From Methylocystis echinoides (GTDB lineage Bacteria; Pseudomonadota; Alphaproteobacteria; Rhizobiales; Beijerinckiaceae), in NCBI RefSeq assembly GCF_040687965.1, contig NZ_CP156084.1, positions 2,480,501 to 2,544,500 on the forward strand: a stretch of DNA of 64,000 bases, written 5' to 3'. The translations under genes and the position numbers were made by a program. Positions 29,723 to 38,737 of the stretch are shown in pieces. Below the pieces are notes generated by a model, which was not told where the DNA came from, ran no database searches, and saw only the letters and a program-made list of their open reading frames with translations. The stretch's first letter is position 1. Every line of letters begins with the position of its first letter.

Positions 29723-30124
29723 CTAGGAGATCGTCACGCCTGGCTGAAGAGGCAGCTGACCGCCGCTTGTAAGATTGACGGCCATTCCGTTTGCAGCGAG
29801 CGTGACGGAAGCTACCTTACCGGTCACGGAGCCGTCCGCGGATGTGACCACGCGTCCGATGAGAGCGGCGCCTTGGGTAAGGGAGGACTGCTGGGAAAGG
29901 GACGTAAGCAAATCATTGGTCTTGACCGCCTGCTCCAGCGAGGAAAACGTGGCGAGCTGGGTGACGGTCTGCGTTGGATCGACTGGCTTTGTCGGATCCT
30001 GATGCTTCAGCTCCGTCACGAGAAGCTGGAGGAACGTCTTGTAGTCTCCGAACGCCTTGGTTGCGTCCTTGCTTACCGAGGAGCTGGATGCGGCGGTCGC
30101 CGCCTGGACAGGGGAAACGGTCAT
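29723..30124 (-). CDS. flgD: Flagellar hook capping protein FlgD (short form)
   Basis: A 133-aa hook scaffold protein. The diagnostic FlgD N-terminal motif is YKTFLQLLVTELKHQDPTKPVD followed by QLATFSSLEQAVKTNDLL. It lacks the C-terminal Tudor and fibronectin-like domains of the enterobacterial protein (about 230 aa), as usual in Rhizobiales. ATG 30124 was chosen over 30226, which overlaps flbT without similarity. Confidence 0.9.
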   Translation of the reverse strand: MTVSPVQAATAASSSSVSKDATKAFGDYKTFLQLLVTELKHQDPTKPVDPTQTVTQLATFSSLEQAVKTNDLLTSLSQQSSLTQGAALIGRVVTSADGSVTGKVASVTLAANGMAVNLTSGGQLPLQPGVTIS

Positions 30125-30134
30125 ATGTGGATCC

Positions 30135-30545
30135 TTAAGCGACTTCGCGAGCGTTTTCCGCCTCCGCCGTCGTTGTGAGCTGTTCTTCGATGGGAAAAAG
30201 CCCGCGAACGACTTTGAGCGCGTCAAACATTCTTTTGTCCTCTATGTGCCGGACGGCCGCTCTCAATCCTTCCATAATTCGAGGGTCGAGCGCGTTGCTG
30301 CTGAGAGAGACGAACATCTCCCGACAAAGCTGCAGGGCAGCTTCACAGTCGTTCGGCGACATAAGCATCGCCTGGATGACGAAGTAGAGCCGCTTGAGCG
30401 GCGTGGTCGCGCTCTCGGCCTGCATGACATGGTTCTCGAGCAGAAAAGTCACGTCGTTGAGAAGTTCCAGACATACTTTTCGGTCGACTCTGAGGACCGC
30501 CCCATTGATGAAGATGCGTTCGCCACGGCGAAGGGAGATGTTCAT
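30135..30545 (-). CDS. flbT: Flagellin synthesis repressor FlbT
   Basis: A 136-aa RNA-binding regulator typical of alphaproteobacteria (MNISLRRGERIFINGAVLRVDRK; HVMQAESATTPLKRLYFVIQ). In Caulobacter FlbT binds the 5' leader of flagellin mRNA and lowers its stability until the hook is complete, opposed by FlaF. The gene lies one base after flaF. No flagellin gene occurs in this window. Confidence 0.94.
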   Translation of the reverse strand: MNISLRRGERIFINGAVLRVDRKVCLELLNDVTFLLENHVMQAESATTPLKRLYFVIQAMLMSPNDCEAALQLCREMFVSLSSNALDPRIMEGLRAAVRHIEDKRMFDALKVVRGLFPIEEQLTTTAEAENAREVA

Positions 30546-30546
30546 G

Positions 30547-30894
30547 TTAAGTCAGTCCGTCGGCGATGAGCTTGTTGACGTCGATGAGCCCGTCGAAGTT
30601 GACCGACTCGCCGCGATCGATCAGATCGGTCTCGCGGCGGACCCAGAATCCGATGGAAATGAGCGAAGCGCGAAGATCGTGCGGGAGGCCGTTCTCGTCG
30701 TTCGAAAGATCCGAGATGAAGATTGACCATAATCGACGCACGAAATCCGTCGCCTCGAACGCCTCAGGCGAGAGGGCTCCCTTCGATTTTGCGGCGGTCA
30801 GCTTTAAGACGGCCTTTTCGAGCGCCTCCTTCTCTCGCGCCCGAGCGGTCTGCGACGACTCGCTTGCCATTTGCACGTAGCGTTGCTGATACAT
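30547..30894 (-). CDS. flaF: Flagellar biosynthesis regulator FlaF
   Basis: A 115-aa helical protein (EKEALEKAVLKLTAAK; FVRRLWSIFISDLSNDENGLPHDLRASLISIGFWV). FlaF promotes flagellin production and secretion and works with FlbT. The ATG at 30894 (MYQQRYVQM) is preferred over 30909, which is five residues longer and overlaps flgL. It is in the conserved flgL-flaF-flbT order. Confidence 0.92.
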   Translation of the reverse strand: MYQQRYVQMASESSQTARAREKEALEKAVLKLTAAKSKGALSPEAFEATDFVRRLWSIFISDLSNDENGLPHDLRASLISIGFWVRRETDLIDRGESVNFDGLIDVNKLIADGLT

Positions 30895-30905
30895 TGCGCG
30901 CCGCC

Positions 30906-31952
30906 TCACAGATATTTGGTGAGGCTGAGCTGGTTAATACGAGCAGTGAGCGTATAGGCGGTCTCGATCCTGGTCATCAGGTTATTCACCCTGGTGGTTG
31001 CTTCGGTGGGATCAACGGCTTCGAGATCCTGCAGCTGTGCGTCAAAATAGTCTTTCTGAGTCGCCATCGTATCGCTCGCGTTCTTGACTGTATTTTGCAT
31101 CACGCCGACCCGCGCTCGGGTCTTCATCAAATCTCGAATCCCCGAGTCCAGCGTATCCATCGCTGTTTCAACCAGAACATTATAAGCGTCATTGCTCAGC
31201 TGCTGCGCGCCGATGTCGCTCAACATGGCGTATGCCGACGCGATTTTTCGCATGGCTGGTTCATTTGCGCTGATCGACGCGTCAGTGCTCACGGAGAGCC
31301 CGATCTGGCTGTGGAGCACTACGTCGGACGCCGAGGACCAGTCGCTCTTCCACCCTGCATCGGAAAACAGCGCATCGAACGGGCCGGACAGAAAGCTTTG
31401 CATCTGCGCTGATGTAATCGACGCCACGGCTGGATCGGACTGGGTAAAGCCAAAAGTTGCGGAGAAGGCGGCGTCCAACGCGAGTTTGGCCGCAGACGGA
31501 GGAACGGCGACGTAATTCGCGATCGGCTCTTGGTCGGTGCTGACCCCGCCGAAAAGAAAGCCGTCAGCATTAGAGCTGTTGAGTTTGCCGATGAAGGTCG
31601 TCAGCGATTGGCTTGCCTGGGTGATGATCGCAGCGCGTTCCCCGCCGGTGGTCCGCGTCACGACGAGCGAGGATCGCATTTGTTGTGCGTCTGAAAGCAG
31701 GGCCGAAAGCGCCGCCTGCGTCGTATCGAGCCGCGTCGACACAACTCTGTTGGACCCAAGGGTCGCTTCCAGGGCGTCATGGATGTCGTTGATGGCGTAA
31801 CTTTCGCTTGCGCGAACGCCAAGCGCAATGGCGAGGTCGGCGTGACGGCCGGTGGTTATTTCCTTTTGGCCTCTGGCCAGCTGGCTCTGTAGAAGGGCGA
31901 CGGTCTGCCTAAGGGAGGCTGTGATGGAATAAGTAGAGGTCTTGAGCAGCAT
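30906..31952 (-). CDS. flgL: Flagellar hook-filament junction protein FlgL (HAP3)
   Basis: A 348-aa protein with flagellin-like N-terminal helices (SLRQTVALLQSQLARGQKEITTGRHADLAIALG) and C-terminal helices (ARVGVMQNTVKNASDTMATQKDYFDAQL). It joins the hook to the filament. ATG 31952 lies 7 bases after flgK. An upstream extension of the frame into flgK is a shadow. Confidence 0.9.
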   Translation of the reverse strand: MLLKTSTYSITASLRQTVALLQSQLARGQKEITTGRHADLAIALGVRASESYAINDIHDALEATLGSNRVVSTRLDTTQAALSALLSDAQQMRSSLVVTRTTGGERAAIITQASQSLTTFIGKLNSSNADGFLFGGVSTDQEPIANYVAVPPSAAKLALDAAFSATFGFTQSDPAVASITSAQMQSFLSGPFDALFSDAGWKSDWSSASDVVLHSQIGLSVSTDASISANEPAMRKIASAYAMLSDIGAQQLSNDAYNVLVETAMDTLDSGIRDLMKTRARVGVMQNTVKNASDTMATQKDYFDAQLQDLEAVDPTEATTRVNNLMTRIETAYTLTARINQLSLTKYL

Positions 31953-31959
31953 GGTCGCC

Positions 31960-33432
31960 TCAGGAGCGAAGCGCCGAGAACAGCGCGGTGAACATGGCGT
32001 TAACGGCTTCGAGCAGCTTGGCTGAGGCCTGGTATGAATTTTCGAGCGCGAGCATTTGCGACATCTGATCGTCGAGATTGACGCCGGTTGCGTTGGAGAG
32101 GGCCTGCGTGGTCTGGGAGACGACAGCTTCGTAATAGGTCGTCGTGCTTTCCAACTGCTGGCGTTTTCCCGCGATCCAGCCATTGGAGTCGGTTGCAAGC
32201 GCTTCAACGGAACCCGAGGGGCCCAGGCCCGCCGCAGGATCGAAGTTCTGGTTCTCCGACGGGGCATTGACGAGCTCGATGAGCCGATTGGCGTAGCCGG
32301 GCGCGCCGGTCGTATTGTAGACATAGGCTGGATTTCCCGAGGCGCCGCCGTCACGCAGCCTCGCAAGATCGCCCCCCTGAATCGGATCGACGTTTGCATT
32401 AAGGACGATCTGACCAGCCAGTCCGGGAAGGAGCGTTGCGGCGGGGGATTGGGTTGCGCCCGGATAAGTGAAAAGGCCCGGAAGATCCGGCCCGCCGCCG
32501 CCGCTTTGGTCCCTTTCGGCGAAGGCGACCACGAGACCACGCGCAATTTCGTCCAGCTGGCTTTGATAGAGAGGCGCAATTTCGTCGCGAATCTGAGCCA
32601 TTCCCACGATCGAGCCGGAACGCAAGGCCAGGGGAGCTCCGGCGCCCGTCACCTGTACCCCGTCGACATAGACCGCCGCGCCATTGGCGCTGGGGGTCAA
32701 TGTGGGAGTTGGCTGGAAAGTCAATTTGCGGGGCGTCGTCTCGAAGAGGGTGACGCCGCTATCGGTGTAAATCACCACGTCGTTATTCGGGCGGCTCACG
32801 GCCGTGACGCCGATTCGCTTGGAGATCTCCGTCAGCAAGGCGTCGCGACGGTCGAGGATGTCTGTCACGTCGGCGCCGGCCGCCGTGCCCTCGACGACGT
32901 CCGTATTGTAAGTCGCGAACTTCTCGAGAAGCGAGTTGACCTCCGAGACCGCCGAGGCGATCCCTTCGTCCGCCGTGAATCTCTCCTTCTGCGTGGCGGC
33001 GGTCGCGTCATTGAGGGCCGCGACGACGTTCCGAGCGGCGGAAATCGCGAGTTCCGCGGCGGTTTCGTTCTGGGGCGTTGCGCTATACGCTTGTAGCGCG
33101 CTTTTCAGCTTTGATATAACCGTGGAAGCGGAACGGCTGTTCGACGAATCCGAGAGGTTGAGCGCCTGATCGATCCGCGAGAGCGCATCCGAGACGGCGG
33201 TCGCCGCCTCCTCATGAGCGCTCGCCGAAAGGAGATTGCGAAACAGCGCGACGTTGGTCGCGCGTCCGACGCCGAGGAACTCGACGCCAGCCTCATCGGA
33301 GGCGAGAAGGGCGTGCTTCACGTTGACGCCGGTCACGCCGGCTCCCGCGATATTGCGGGAGGTCACGTTGATCTGGTTCGAGACGACGCCGAGCGACCGC
33401 AAGGCGATCGCACCGGCCGAGCTGAGAGACAT
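31960..33432 (-). CDS. flgK: Flagellar hook-associated protein FlgK (HAP1)
   Basis: A 490-aa axial protein. The N-terminus has the rod/hook motif ALRSLGVVSNQINVTSRNIAGAGVTG, and the C-terminus ends with GVNLDDQMSQMLALENSYQASAKLLEAVNAMFTALF, the typical FlgK termination. The middle is a divergent variable domain. It joins hook to filament with FlgL. Confidence 0.93.
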   Translation of the reverse strand: MSLSSAGAIALRSLGVVSNQINVTSRNIAGAGVTGVNVKHALLASDEAGVEFLGVGRATNVALFRNLLSASAHEEAATAVSDALSRIDQALNLSDSSNSRSASTVISKLKSALQAYSATPQNETAAELAISAARNVVAALNDATAATQKERFTADEGIASAVSEVNSLLEKFATYNTDVVEGTAAGADVTDILDRRDALLTEISKRIGVTAVSRPNNDVVIYTDSGVTLFETTPRKLTFQPTPTLTPSANGAAVYVDGVQVTGAGAPLALRSGSIVGMAQIRDEIAPLYQSQLDEIARGLVVAFAERDQSGGGGPDLPGLFTYPGATQSPAATLLPGLAGQIVLNANVDPIQGGDLARLRDGGASGNPAYVYNTTGAPGYANRLIELVNAPSENQNFDPAAGLGPSGSVEALATDSNGWIAGKRQQLESTTTYYEAVVSQTTQALSNATGVNLDDQMSQMLALENSYQASAKLLEAVNAMFTALFSALRS

Positions 33433-33444
33433 CGCGCCGCTCCG

Positions 33445-34677
33445 TTACTTGATGTTGTTCAGGACCTGCAAGATCTCTGATGTGGTTTGGAAGCTCTGCG
33501 TGTTCGCCGTGTAGCACCGCTGGGCGATGATCATCGCCGAAAGCTCGGTTGCAAGATCGACGGCGGAGGATTCCAGGGATGAGGCGACGATGGTGCCGCG
33601 GCCGCCGGCGCCCGGGGACGAAACGGAAATTTCGCCCGAGTCGCGATTGGGCACATAGACGTTGCCGGTGAAATTGAAGAGCTCGGTCGGGGCGCGGACC
33701 TCGGCCAGGGGAATCGTGTAAGCGGAGACCAACTGCCCGTTATCGAGCTGATAGCTCAATACGCCGTCCGACCCCACGTTCACGAGACGCACCGCGCCGG
33801 CTGCGTTGCCGTTGCTATTCACATAATTCACGACAAACGGAGCGCCGAGCTGGGTCGTGTTGCTCAGATCCACGGTGATTGTGCTCGCGCCAGTCGGCGT
33901 GATCGTTGCGGTCCCGCCTGTCAGGATCGAACCGTTGGCCGGATCGAAGGTGAGCGTCTGCGTGAGTAGCGCGGGGTTCGCGTACGGGAAGCCGCCGCTT
34001 GTCGCATCGGCGGCGTCATAGATCGACATTTCCCATGTTTCGGCGGCGGTCTTTGCAAAGTAGACGTTGAGGACCTTGGCGGCGCCGACGTTGTCGTAGA
34101 TCGTCAAAGACGATTTGGCTGTAAAGGTAGACGTGGCCGCATTGGCCGATGGCAGATCCGCGGCCGCGACGATCGCGGAAGTGGCCGGCAGATTGGCGGA
34201 GAGGACCGCCGAGGTTGAGGGAGCGGAGTAGAGTCGGTCGTTATGAATTCGTACGACCTGCAGATTGCTCAAGGCGTCCGGCTGTGTGCCGGTAGGCGCC
34301 GCCATCAAATAGTATCCTGCGGTGTTGACGAGCCGGCCCTGCGAATCTGGCGCGAAAGACCCCGCGCGAGTAAGAAAGACGCCGCCGGCGGAGTCCGATA
34401 CGACAAAGAAGCCTTTGCCGCGTATGGCGAGGTCCGAGGCGTTGCCCGTCGTGGCGATTGTCGCTTGCGACGACACGTCGTAACGGCTGCGCGTTGTCAC
34501 GCCGCCGCCAAATTGATTGGCGTCCTGATAGCCGTTGAGGACTGTTAGGAACTGCGTCGTCGCGCGCTTGTAGCCAGTCGTGCTGACGTTGGCGATGTTC
34601 TCGGACAGATTCGAAAGCGCATTCGATTGCGCTGACATGCCCATGATGGAGGTGTTGAAGAGTCCAAAAATCGTCAT
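33445..34677 (-). CDS. flgE: Flagellar hook protein FlgE
   Basis: A 410-aa axial protein starting MTIFGLFNTSIMGMSAQSNALSNLSENIANVSTTGYKR, the flagellar rod/hook N-terminal motif. It then has RGKGFFVVSD and C-terminal SSAVDLATELSAMIIAQRCYTANTQSFQTTSEILQ. It is the first gene of the minus-strand flagellar run, with the intergenic space to the PilZ gene (34678-34819) as likely promoter region. Confidence 0.93.
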   Translation of the reverse strand: MTIFGLFNTSIMGMSAQSNALSNLSENIANVSTTGYKRATTQFLTVLNGYQDANQFGGGVTTRSRYDVSSQATIATTGNASDLAIRGKGFFVVSDSAGGVFLTRAGSFAPDSQGRLVNTAGYYLMAAPTGTQPDALSNLQVVRIHNDRLYSAPSTSAVLSANLPATSAIVAAADLPSANAATSTFTAKSSLTIYDNVGAAKVLNVYFAKTAAETWEMSIYDAADATSGGFPYANPALLTQTLTFDPANGSILTGGTATITPTGASTITVDLSNTTQLGAPFVVNYVNSNGNAAGAVRLVNVGSDGVLSYQLDNGQLVSAYTIPLAEVRAPTELFNFTGNVYVPNRDSGEISVSSPGAGGRGTIVASSLESSAVDLATELSAMIIAQRCYTANTQSFQTTSEILQVLNNIK

Positions 34678-34819
34678 CGCGTCGGTCCGAGAGAGTAACC
34701 CGGTGGAATTAAACGCCGAGCGGCTTGTCTGAAGCTTTCAGGCTGGCGACTCGCGGCGTTGTCCGCGTCCCTGCGGCGGATTAAGACTGCGCTTCCGCCC
34801 GTTGCAAAGGAGCGACGCC

Positions 34820-35233
34820 ATGTTTGACGAATTTGCGCCCCATGGCGTCCGCCGCCAGCTGGCGGCCGCGCCACGCCCCGGCAAGCAGGGATTTCCCCTT
34901 GGAGCGGCGTCAAATTTGGTCGCCGCCGAACGGCGGCAGGACAGGCGGCGCGGCGTGCGCCTCAATTGGGGGAAGGCGCTCGACGCTTCGGATCGTTTTT
35001 TGTGTGAATGTCTTGTCGTCAATCGTTCGCGCGGCGGCGCGCGCGTCCGACTGGCCCGCAGGATCGGTTTGCCTTTGAGGTTTCATTTCTTCGACGACGC
35101 CGAAAAGGCGCTCTATGACGCCCGAGTCGTCTGGCGCCAGGGCGATCTCGTCGGTTGCCGTTTGGCGCTGTCGCCGTTGCGCAACAAGCAGGAAGTCGTG
35201 AAGCGTATGAGCGGCCGCTACTACGCGGTGTAA
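34820..35233 (+). CDS. PilZ domain protein
   Basis: A 137-aa protein with the c-di-GMP binding motif of PilZ: the arginine-rich RRQDRRRG segment at about residue 40, then CLVVNRSRGGARVRL matching the [DN]xSxxG element. An AAGGAG ribosome-binding site lies 8 bases before the ATG. The location next to flagellar genes suggests a link between c-di-GMP and motility, but this is inference. Divergent from flgE. Confidence 0.75.
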   Translation: MFDEFAPHGVRRQLAAAPRPGKQGFPLGAASNLVAAERRQDRRRGVRLNWGKALDASDRFLCECLVVNRSRGGARVRLARRIGLPLRFHFFDDAEKALYDARVVWRQGDLVGCRLALSPLRNKQEVVKRMSGRYYAV

Positions 35234-35240
35234 TAATTTT

Positions 35241-35579
35241 TTACGCCTCGCCGCCGACGAAATAGCGAAGGCGGCGTTGGGCGGCCCATATTGCGGCGCT
35301 ATTGGCGCTCGCGGCGAAGGAATTCGCATCGAAGGGCGCGCGGTGGTCTTCAGCTGCGCGGGCGAGCAGGCCGGCGGCGATGGACAGCAGGACGGTCGTC
35401 GACGCCTTCACGAAAACTGCGTCGTCGGCGCCGGCCTCGCGGGCCTCGCTGCGAATGCGCGCGACGAGGCTGCGCACCTCGTAGTCGAGCACTTCGAGGT
35501 CCTGGCGAAGCGGCTTGTCGAGCTTTTGGCATTCTTCAATGGACATGACGGTCATTCGGGCGCCTTTTCCGATACTCAT
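35241..35579 (-). CDS. Hypothetical protein
   Basis: A 112-aa soluble helical protein (EECQKLDKPLRQDLEVLDYEVRSLVARIRSEAREAGADD) starting at ATG 35579. No family recognised. A hydrophobic-leaning stretch TTVLLSIAAGLLARAAE is amphipathic rather than a clear membrane helix. Its stop lies 7 bases from the convergent PilZ gene stop. Confidence 0.55.
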   Translation of the reverse strand: MSIGKGARMTVMSIEECQKLDKPLRQDLEVLDYEVRSLVARIRSEAREAGADDAVFVKASTTVLLSIAAGLLARAAEDHRAPFDANSFAASANSAAIWAAQRRLRYFVGGEA

Positions 35580-35692
35580 GCTGGCCTCTCCGATACGCGG
35601 ATTGCGCCGGCGACTTTCCGCGCCGCCTCTAAACAAACGCTTGCCAGGTTGAACGCCTCGCAGGGCTGCGCAAGCCCTGCGCAATTTTAGGC

Positions 35693-36046
35693 TCATCTTA
35701 CCGGCAGGATGCAGCCGGCGCGCTGCATTTGCGCCGCGAGCGCCAGGGCGTCGCCCTTTAATCGCGCGACCTCGGGCGCCGCATCCTCATCGAAGAGCGT
35801 GGCCATGAGCGTCGGCGCGCCAAAGGTCCGGATGCGATCGTCGTGGTAATGCTTGTCCTGGACCAGTTCGGAGAAAATGAGGGCGCGCGTCGTCTTCGCA
35901 TGCATCCGCGCAAGGTCCCGGCAACTCGCCTGCGCATAGGCGCCGGGTTCGATGAGCTCCGGGGCGATTTCGTCGTGCCGCTTCGCGCAGGCCGCGAGGC
36001 ACAAGAGGATGCAGAGCGTGATTGGCGCGCGCGTGGTTTCGAACAT
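35693..36046 (-). CDS. Small lipoprotein
   Basis: A 117-aa protein with a lipoprotein signal: MFETTRAPITLCILLCLAAC, lipobox LAAC with lipidated Cys20. Two more cysteines near residues 42 and 112 could form a disulfide. The mature domain has no recognised fold. ATG 36046 is preferred; the longer start at 36094 would displace the signal. Divergent from phaC. Confidence 0.65.
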   Translation of the reverse strand: MFETTRAPITLCILLCLAACAKRHDEIAPELIEPGAYAQASCRDLARMHAKTTRALIFSELVQDKHYHDDRIRTFGAPTLMATLFDEDAAPEVARLKGDALALAAQMQRAGCILPVR

Positions 36047-36193
36047 TCTTCCTCCGCCCAGGAGCGGGTCTCCGGCCGTTTCAGTCTTGAGCAAAGAGGC
36101 TGGCGCGAGGCCTTCGGGTCCGCCGCGACATCGTGGCCGCCTCCCGGCGCTTTTCCGGTCGTGAGCCTGTGGCGTATAAGGACCTGTCGTTAT

Positions 36194-36234
36194 CGGGCGC
36201 CGGCAGGGGCCGGGTTGCGCCCGGCCGGTTTTTT
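36194..36234 (+). terminator. Intrinsic terminator in the phaC leader with competing stem
   Basis: GGCCGGG (36208-36214) pairs perfectly with CCCGGCC (36220-36226), then GG and six T residues: a good rho-independent terminator on the plus strand. The only upstream neighbour runs the other way, so it would end a phaC leader transcript or a small RNA. CGGGCGC (36194-36200) can instead pair with GCGCCCG (36217-36223), which would disrupt the terminator. The remaining 36047-36327 gap holds no gene; TATAAG at about 36174 may be a -10 element. Confidence 0.55.
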
Positions 36235-36327
36235 CACCGCGGAAACAGATTTGGCCAAGACGCGGCGCACCGGTACGGGCATACTGTCGACACGTCCGAT
36301 CGGTTTGAAAAAGGGACAGGAAAGAGC

Positions 36328-38340
36328 ATGACGATCAGCCGCGACGAAGAGCCCACGGTCAAGGGGCGGAAGGTCCCGCCGAAGACCGAGGGAGGTTCGG
36401 AGCGCAAGGCCAAAGCGGCCCGAAAGGGGACCCGGAAATCCACGGAGAAGGCTCAAACGCCGTCTGTGGCGCCGCCGGCGACAGGGAATGCGGAAAAGCC
36501 GCCGGCCCCGAAATCGCGGGCGGCCAAGGCTGCGCCAACGGTGCTCGCGCCCCCGATTCCGACCCCGCTCACGGCCGTCGATTTCGAGGCCATGGCGGAG
36601 AACATGGCCCAACTTGTCGATCAGGGTCGCAAGGCGCTGGCGGCGGCGATCGGCAATGTCGAAGCCGGCGGGCCGCGCAGCGAGCTTGCCGCCAATGTCG
36701 CCGACGCCACCAAGACCCTCGGCGTCGTCGCCGAATACTGGCTCGCGAAGCCGGAGCGTGCGGCGGTTGCGCAGGCGGAGCTCTACGGCGGCCTGAGCGA
36801 GATCTGGCGCCAGACCATGCGCCGTTACACGGGCGAAGACGTGCCGCCGGTCGTGACGCCGGAGCCGGGGGACAAGCGATTCGACTCGCCCGAATGGGAG
36901 CAGAACCCGTTCTTTGATTGGCTGCGTCAGTCGTACCTCTACGCGTCGCGCTGGGCCGGCGAGATGGTGGAGAAGGCCGAGGGGGTCGACCCTCATACGC
37001 GCGCCAAGGCGGCCTTTTACACGCGGCTGATCTCGAGCGCGGTGTCGCCGTCGAATTTCGTGCCGACCAATCCGGAACTCCTTCGCGCCACGATCGAGAA
37101 CAAGGGCGAAAATCTCATCCGCGGCATGACAATGCTGGCCGAGGACATCAGCGCCGGCGGCGGCATGCTGAAGATTCGCCAGAGCGACGACACGAAATTC
37201 CGCCTCGGCGTCGATCTCGCGACGACGCCGGGCAAGGTCGTCTGGCGCAACGACGTGATGGAGCTCATCCAATATGCGCCGACGACCCAGGAGGTTTATG
37301 CGCGCCCGCTGCTCATCACGCCGCCGTGGATCAACAAGTTCTATGTGCTGGACCTCAATGCGGAGAAAAGCTTCGTGCGCTGGGCGGTGGAGCAGGGCTT
37401 CACCGTCTTCATCATCTCCTGGATCAACCCCGACGAGAGCAAGGCCGAGAAGGGCTTCGAGGCTTATATGCACGAAGGCGTGCTCACCGCGCTCGACGTC
37501 ATCGAAAAGGCGACAGGAGAGCGGAAGGTCGCGGCGGCAGGTTATTGCGTCGGCGGCACGCTGCTGGCGCTGACGCTCGCCTATATGGCCGCCAAGGGCG
37601 ACGACCGCATCGACAGCGTCACCTTCTTTGCGACGCAAGTCGACTTCAGCGAGGCGGGCGACCTCCAGATCCTGATCGACGAGGCGCGGCTCGCGGCGCT
37701 CGACGAGGCGATGGCGAAGACCGGCTATCTCGAAGGCGTGAAGATGGCGAACGCCTTCAACATGCTGCGCCCAAATGAGCTGATCTGGACCTATGTGGTG
37801 AATAATTACATGAAGGGCGTCGAACCCGCGGCTTTCGATCTGCTCTATTGGAACTCGGATTCGACGCGCATTCCCCGCGCCAATCACTCCTTCTACATGC
37901 GCAGCTGCTATCTCGAGAACCGGCTGGCGCGGGGCGAGATGGTGATCGACGGCGTGCGTCTCAATCTGCGCCAGGTGAAGATCCCCGTCTATGAGATCGC
38001 CACCAGGGAAGACCATATCGCGCCCGCGCGCTCGGTGTTTCGGGGGGCGAAGTTCTTCGGCGGCGAAGTGACCTATGTGCTCGGCGGCTCGGGCCATATC
38101 GCGGGCATCATCAATCCGCCCTCGAGGGGCAAGTATAACTATCTGACCGGCGGCCCCGCGAAGGGAAGCTTCGACCAATGGGTCGCGACCGCCAAGGAGA
38201 CCAAAGGCTCCTGGTGGCCGCATTGGCTGCTGTGGATTACTGCGCAAGCGCCGCGCAAGGTTCCTGCGCGGCAGCCCGGCGGCGGCAAGCTCACGCCGCT
38301 TTGCGACGCGCCGGGGGAATATGTGCGGGTGAAGGGCTAG
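36328..38340 (+). CDS. phaC: Class I poly(3-hydroxyalkanoate) synthase PhaC
   Basis: A 670-aa polymerase of PHA storage granules. The lipase-like box is GYCVGG with nucleophile Cys407; the other triad members are Asp562 (REDHIAP) and His590 (GSGHIAG). NPFFDWLRQSYLYASRW and the PPWINKFYVLDL segments are typical of class I. The first 80 residues form a Lys/Ala/Pro-rich low-complexity tail absent from standard (about 590-aa) enzymes. ATG 36328 was chosen; no phaA or phaB is adjacent. It polymerises 3-hydroxyacyl-CoA, usually to PHB. Confidence 0.95.
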   Translation: MTISRDEEPTVKGRKVPPKTEGGSERKAKAARKGTRKSTEKAQTPSVAPPATGNAEKPPAPKSRAAKAAPTVLAPPIPTPLTAVDFEAMAENMAQLVDQGRKALAAAIGNVEAGGPRSELAANVADATKTLGVVAEYWLAKPERAAVAQAELYGGLSEIWRQTMRRYTGEDVPPVVTPEPGDKRFDSPEWEQNPFFDWLRQSYLYASRWAGEMVEKAEGVDPHTRAKAAFYTRLISSAVSPSNFVPTNPELLRATIENKGENLIRGMTMLAEDISAGGGMLKIRQSDDTKFRLGVDLATTPGKVVWRNDVMELIQYAPTTQEVYARPLLITPPWINKFYVLDLNAEKSFVRWAVEQGFTVFIISWINPDESKAEKGFEAYMHEGVLTALDVIEKATGERKVAAAGYCVGGTLLALTLAYMAAKGDDRIDSVTFFATQVDFSEAGDLQILIDEARLAALDEAMAKTGYLEGVKMANAFNMLRPNELIWTYVVNNYMKGVEPAAFDLLYWNSDSTRIPRANHSFYMRSCYLENRLARGEMVIDGVRLNLRQVKIPVYEIATREDHIAPARSVFRGAKFFGGEVTYVLGGSGHIAGIINPPSRGKYNYLTGGPAKGSFDQWVATAKETKGSWWPHWLLWITAQAPRKVPARQPGGGKLTPLCDAPGEYVRVKG

Positions 38341-38579
38341 GTGGCGTGGCCGCGGGCCGCATAGGCGACGAGCGCAGCCATGCGCTCCACCTCGAGCGGA
38401 TCGTAATCCATCGGCAGGTCTTCGGGCGGCACGTCGGAGTCGCTCGCGCGCGTCTCCATGCCGTCGTCGCCGAAATAATATCTCGCCCCCGTGGGGGTGA
38501 AAGTGACGACCCATTCGCCGTCCTTACGCTCCACGCGAAAGTCGTCGGTCTGCGGGGCGCTCAGTTTGGACGCGGTCAT
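38337..38579 (-). CDS. Small hypothetical protein
   Basis: An 80-aa protein (DDFRVERKDGEWVVTFTPTGARYYFGDDG; DLPMDYDPLEVERMAALVAYAARGHAT). It has an N-terminal beta-like half and a C-terminal helix. It overlaps the phaC stop by 4 bases on the opposite strand. Family unknown; similar short proteins occur near phaC in other Rhizobiales as far as I recall, without function. Confidence 0.6.
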   Translation of the reverse strand: MTASKLSAPQTDDFRVERKDGEWVVTFTPTGARYYFGDDGMETRASDSDVPPEDLPMDYDPLEVERMAALVAYAARGHAT

Positions 38580-38737
38580 GGTCCCATCTCCCGTGATCGA
38601 GGGGATTTAGAGCGCTCCCCGCAGCGGTGAACTCCGGACCCCGGAATTCCCCGCCATCGCCTAAGGGCTCGACGATCGTCGCCCCTGCGGCAAACGTAAA
38701 CGCAACCGTTAATTTTTCATAAAGCGCGCGGCGTAAG

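Noticed and set aside
36190-38514. 774-codon minus-strand frame opposite phaC
   Set aside because: Shadow of phaC with His/Arg-rich non-family sequence.
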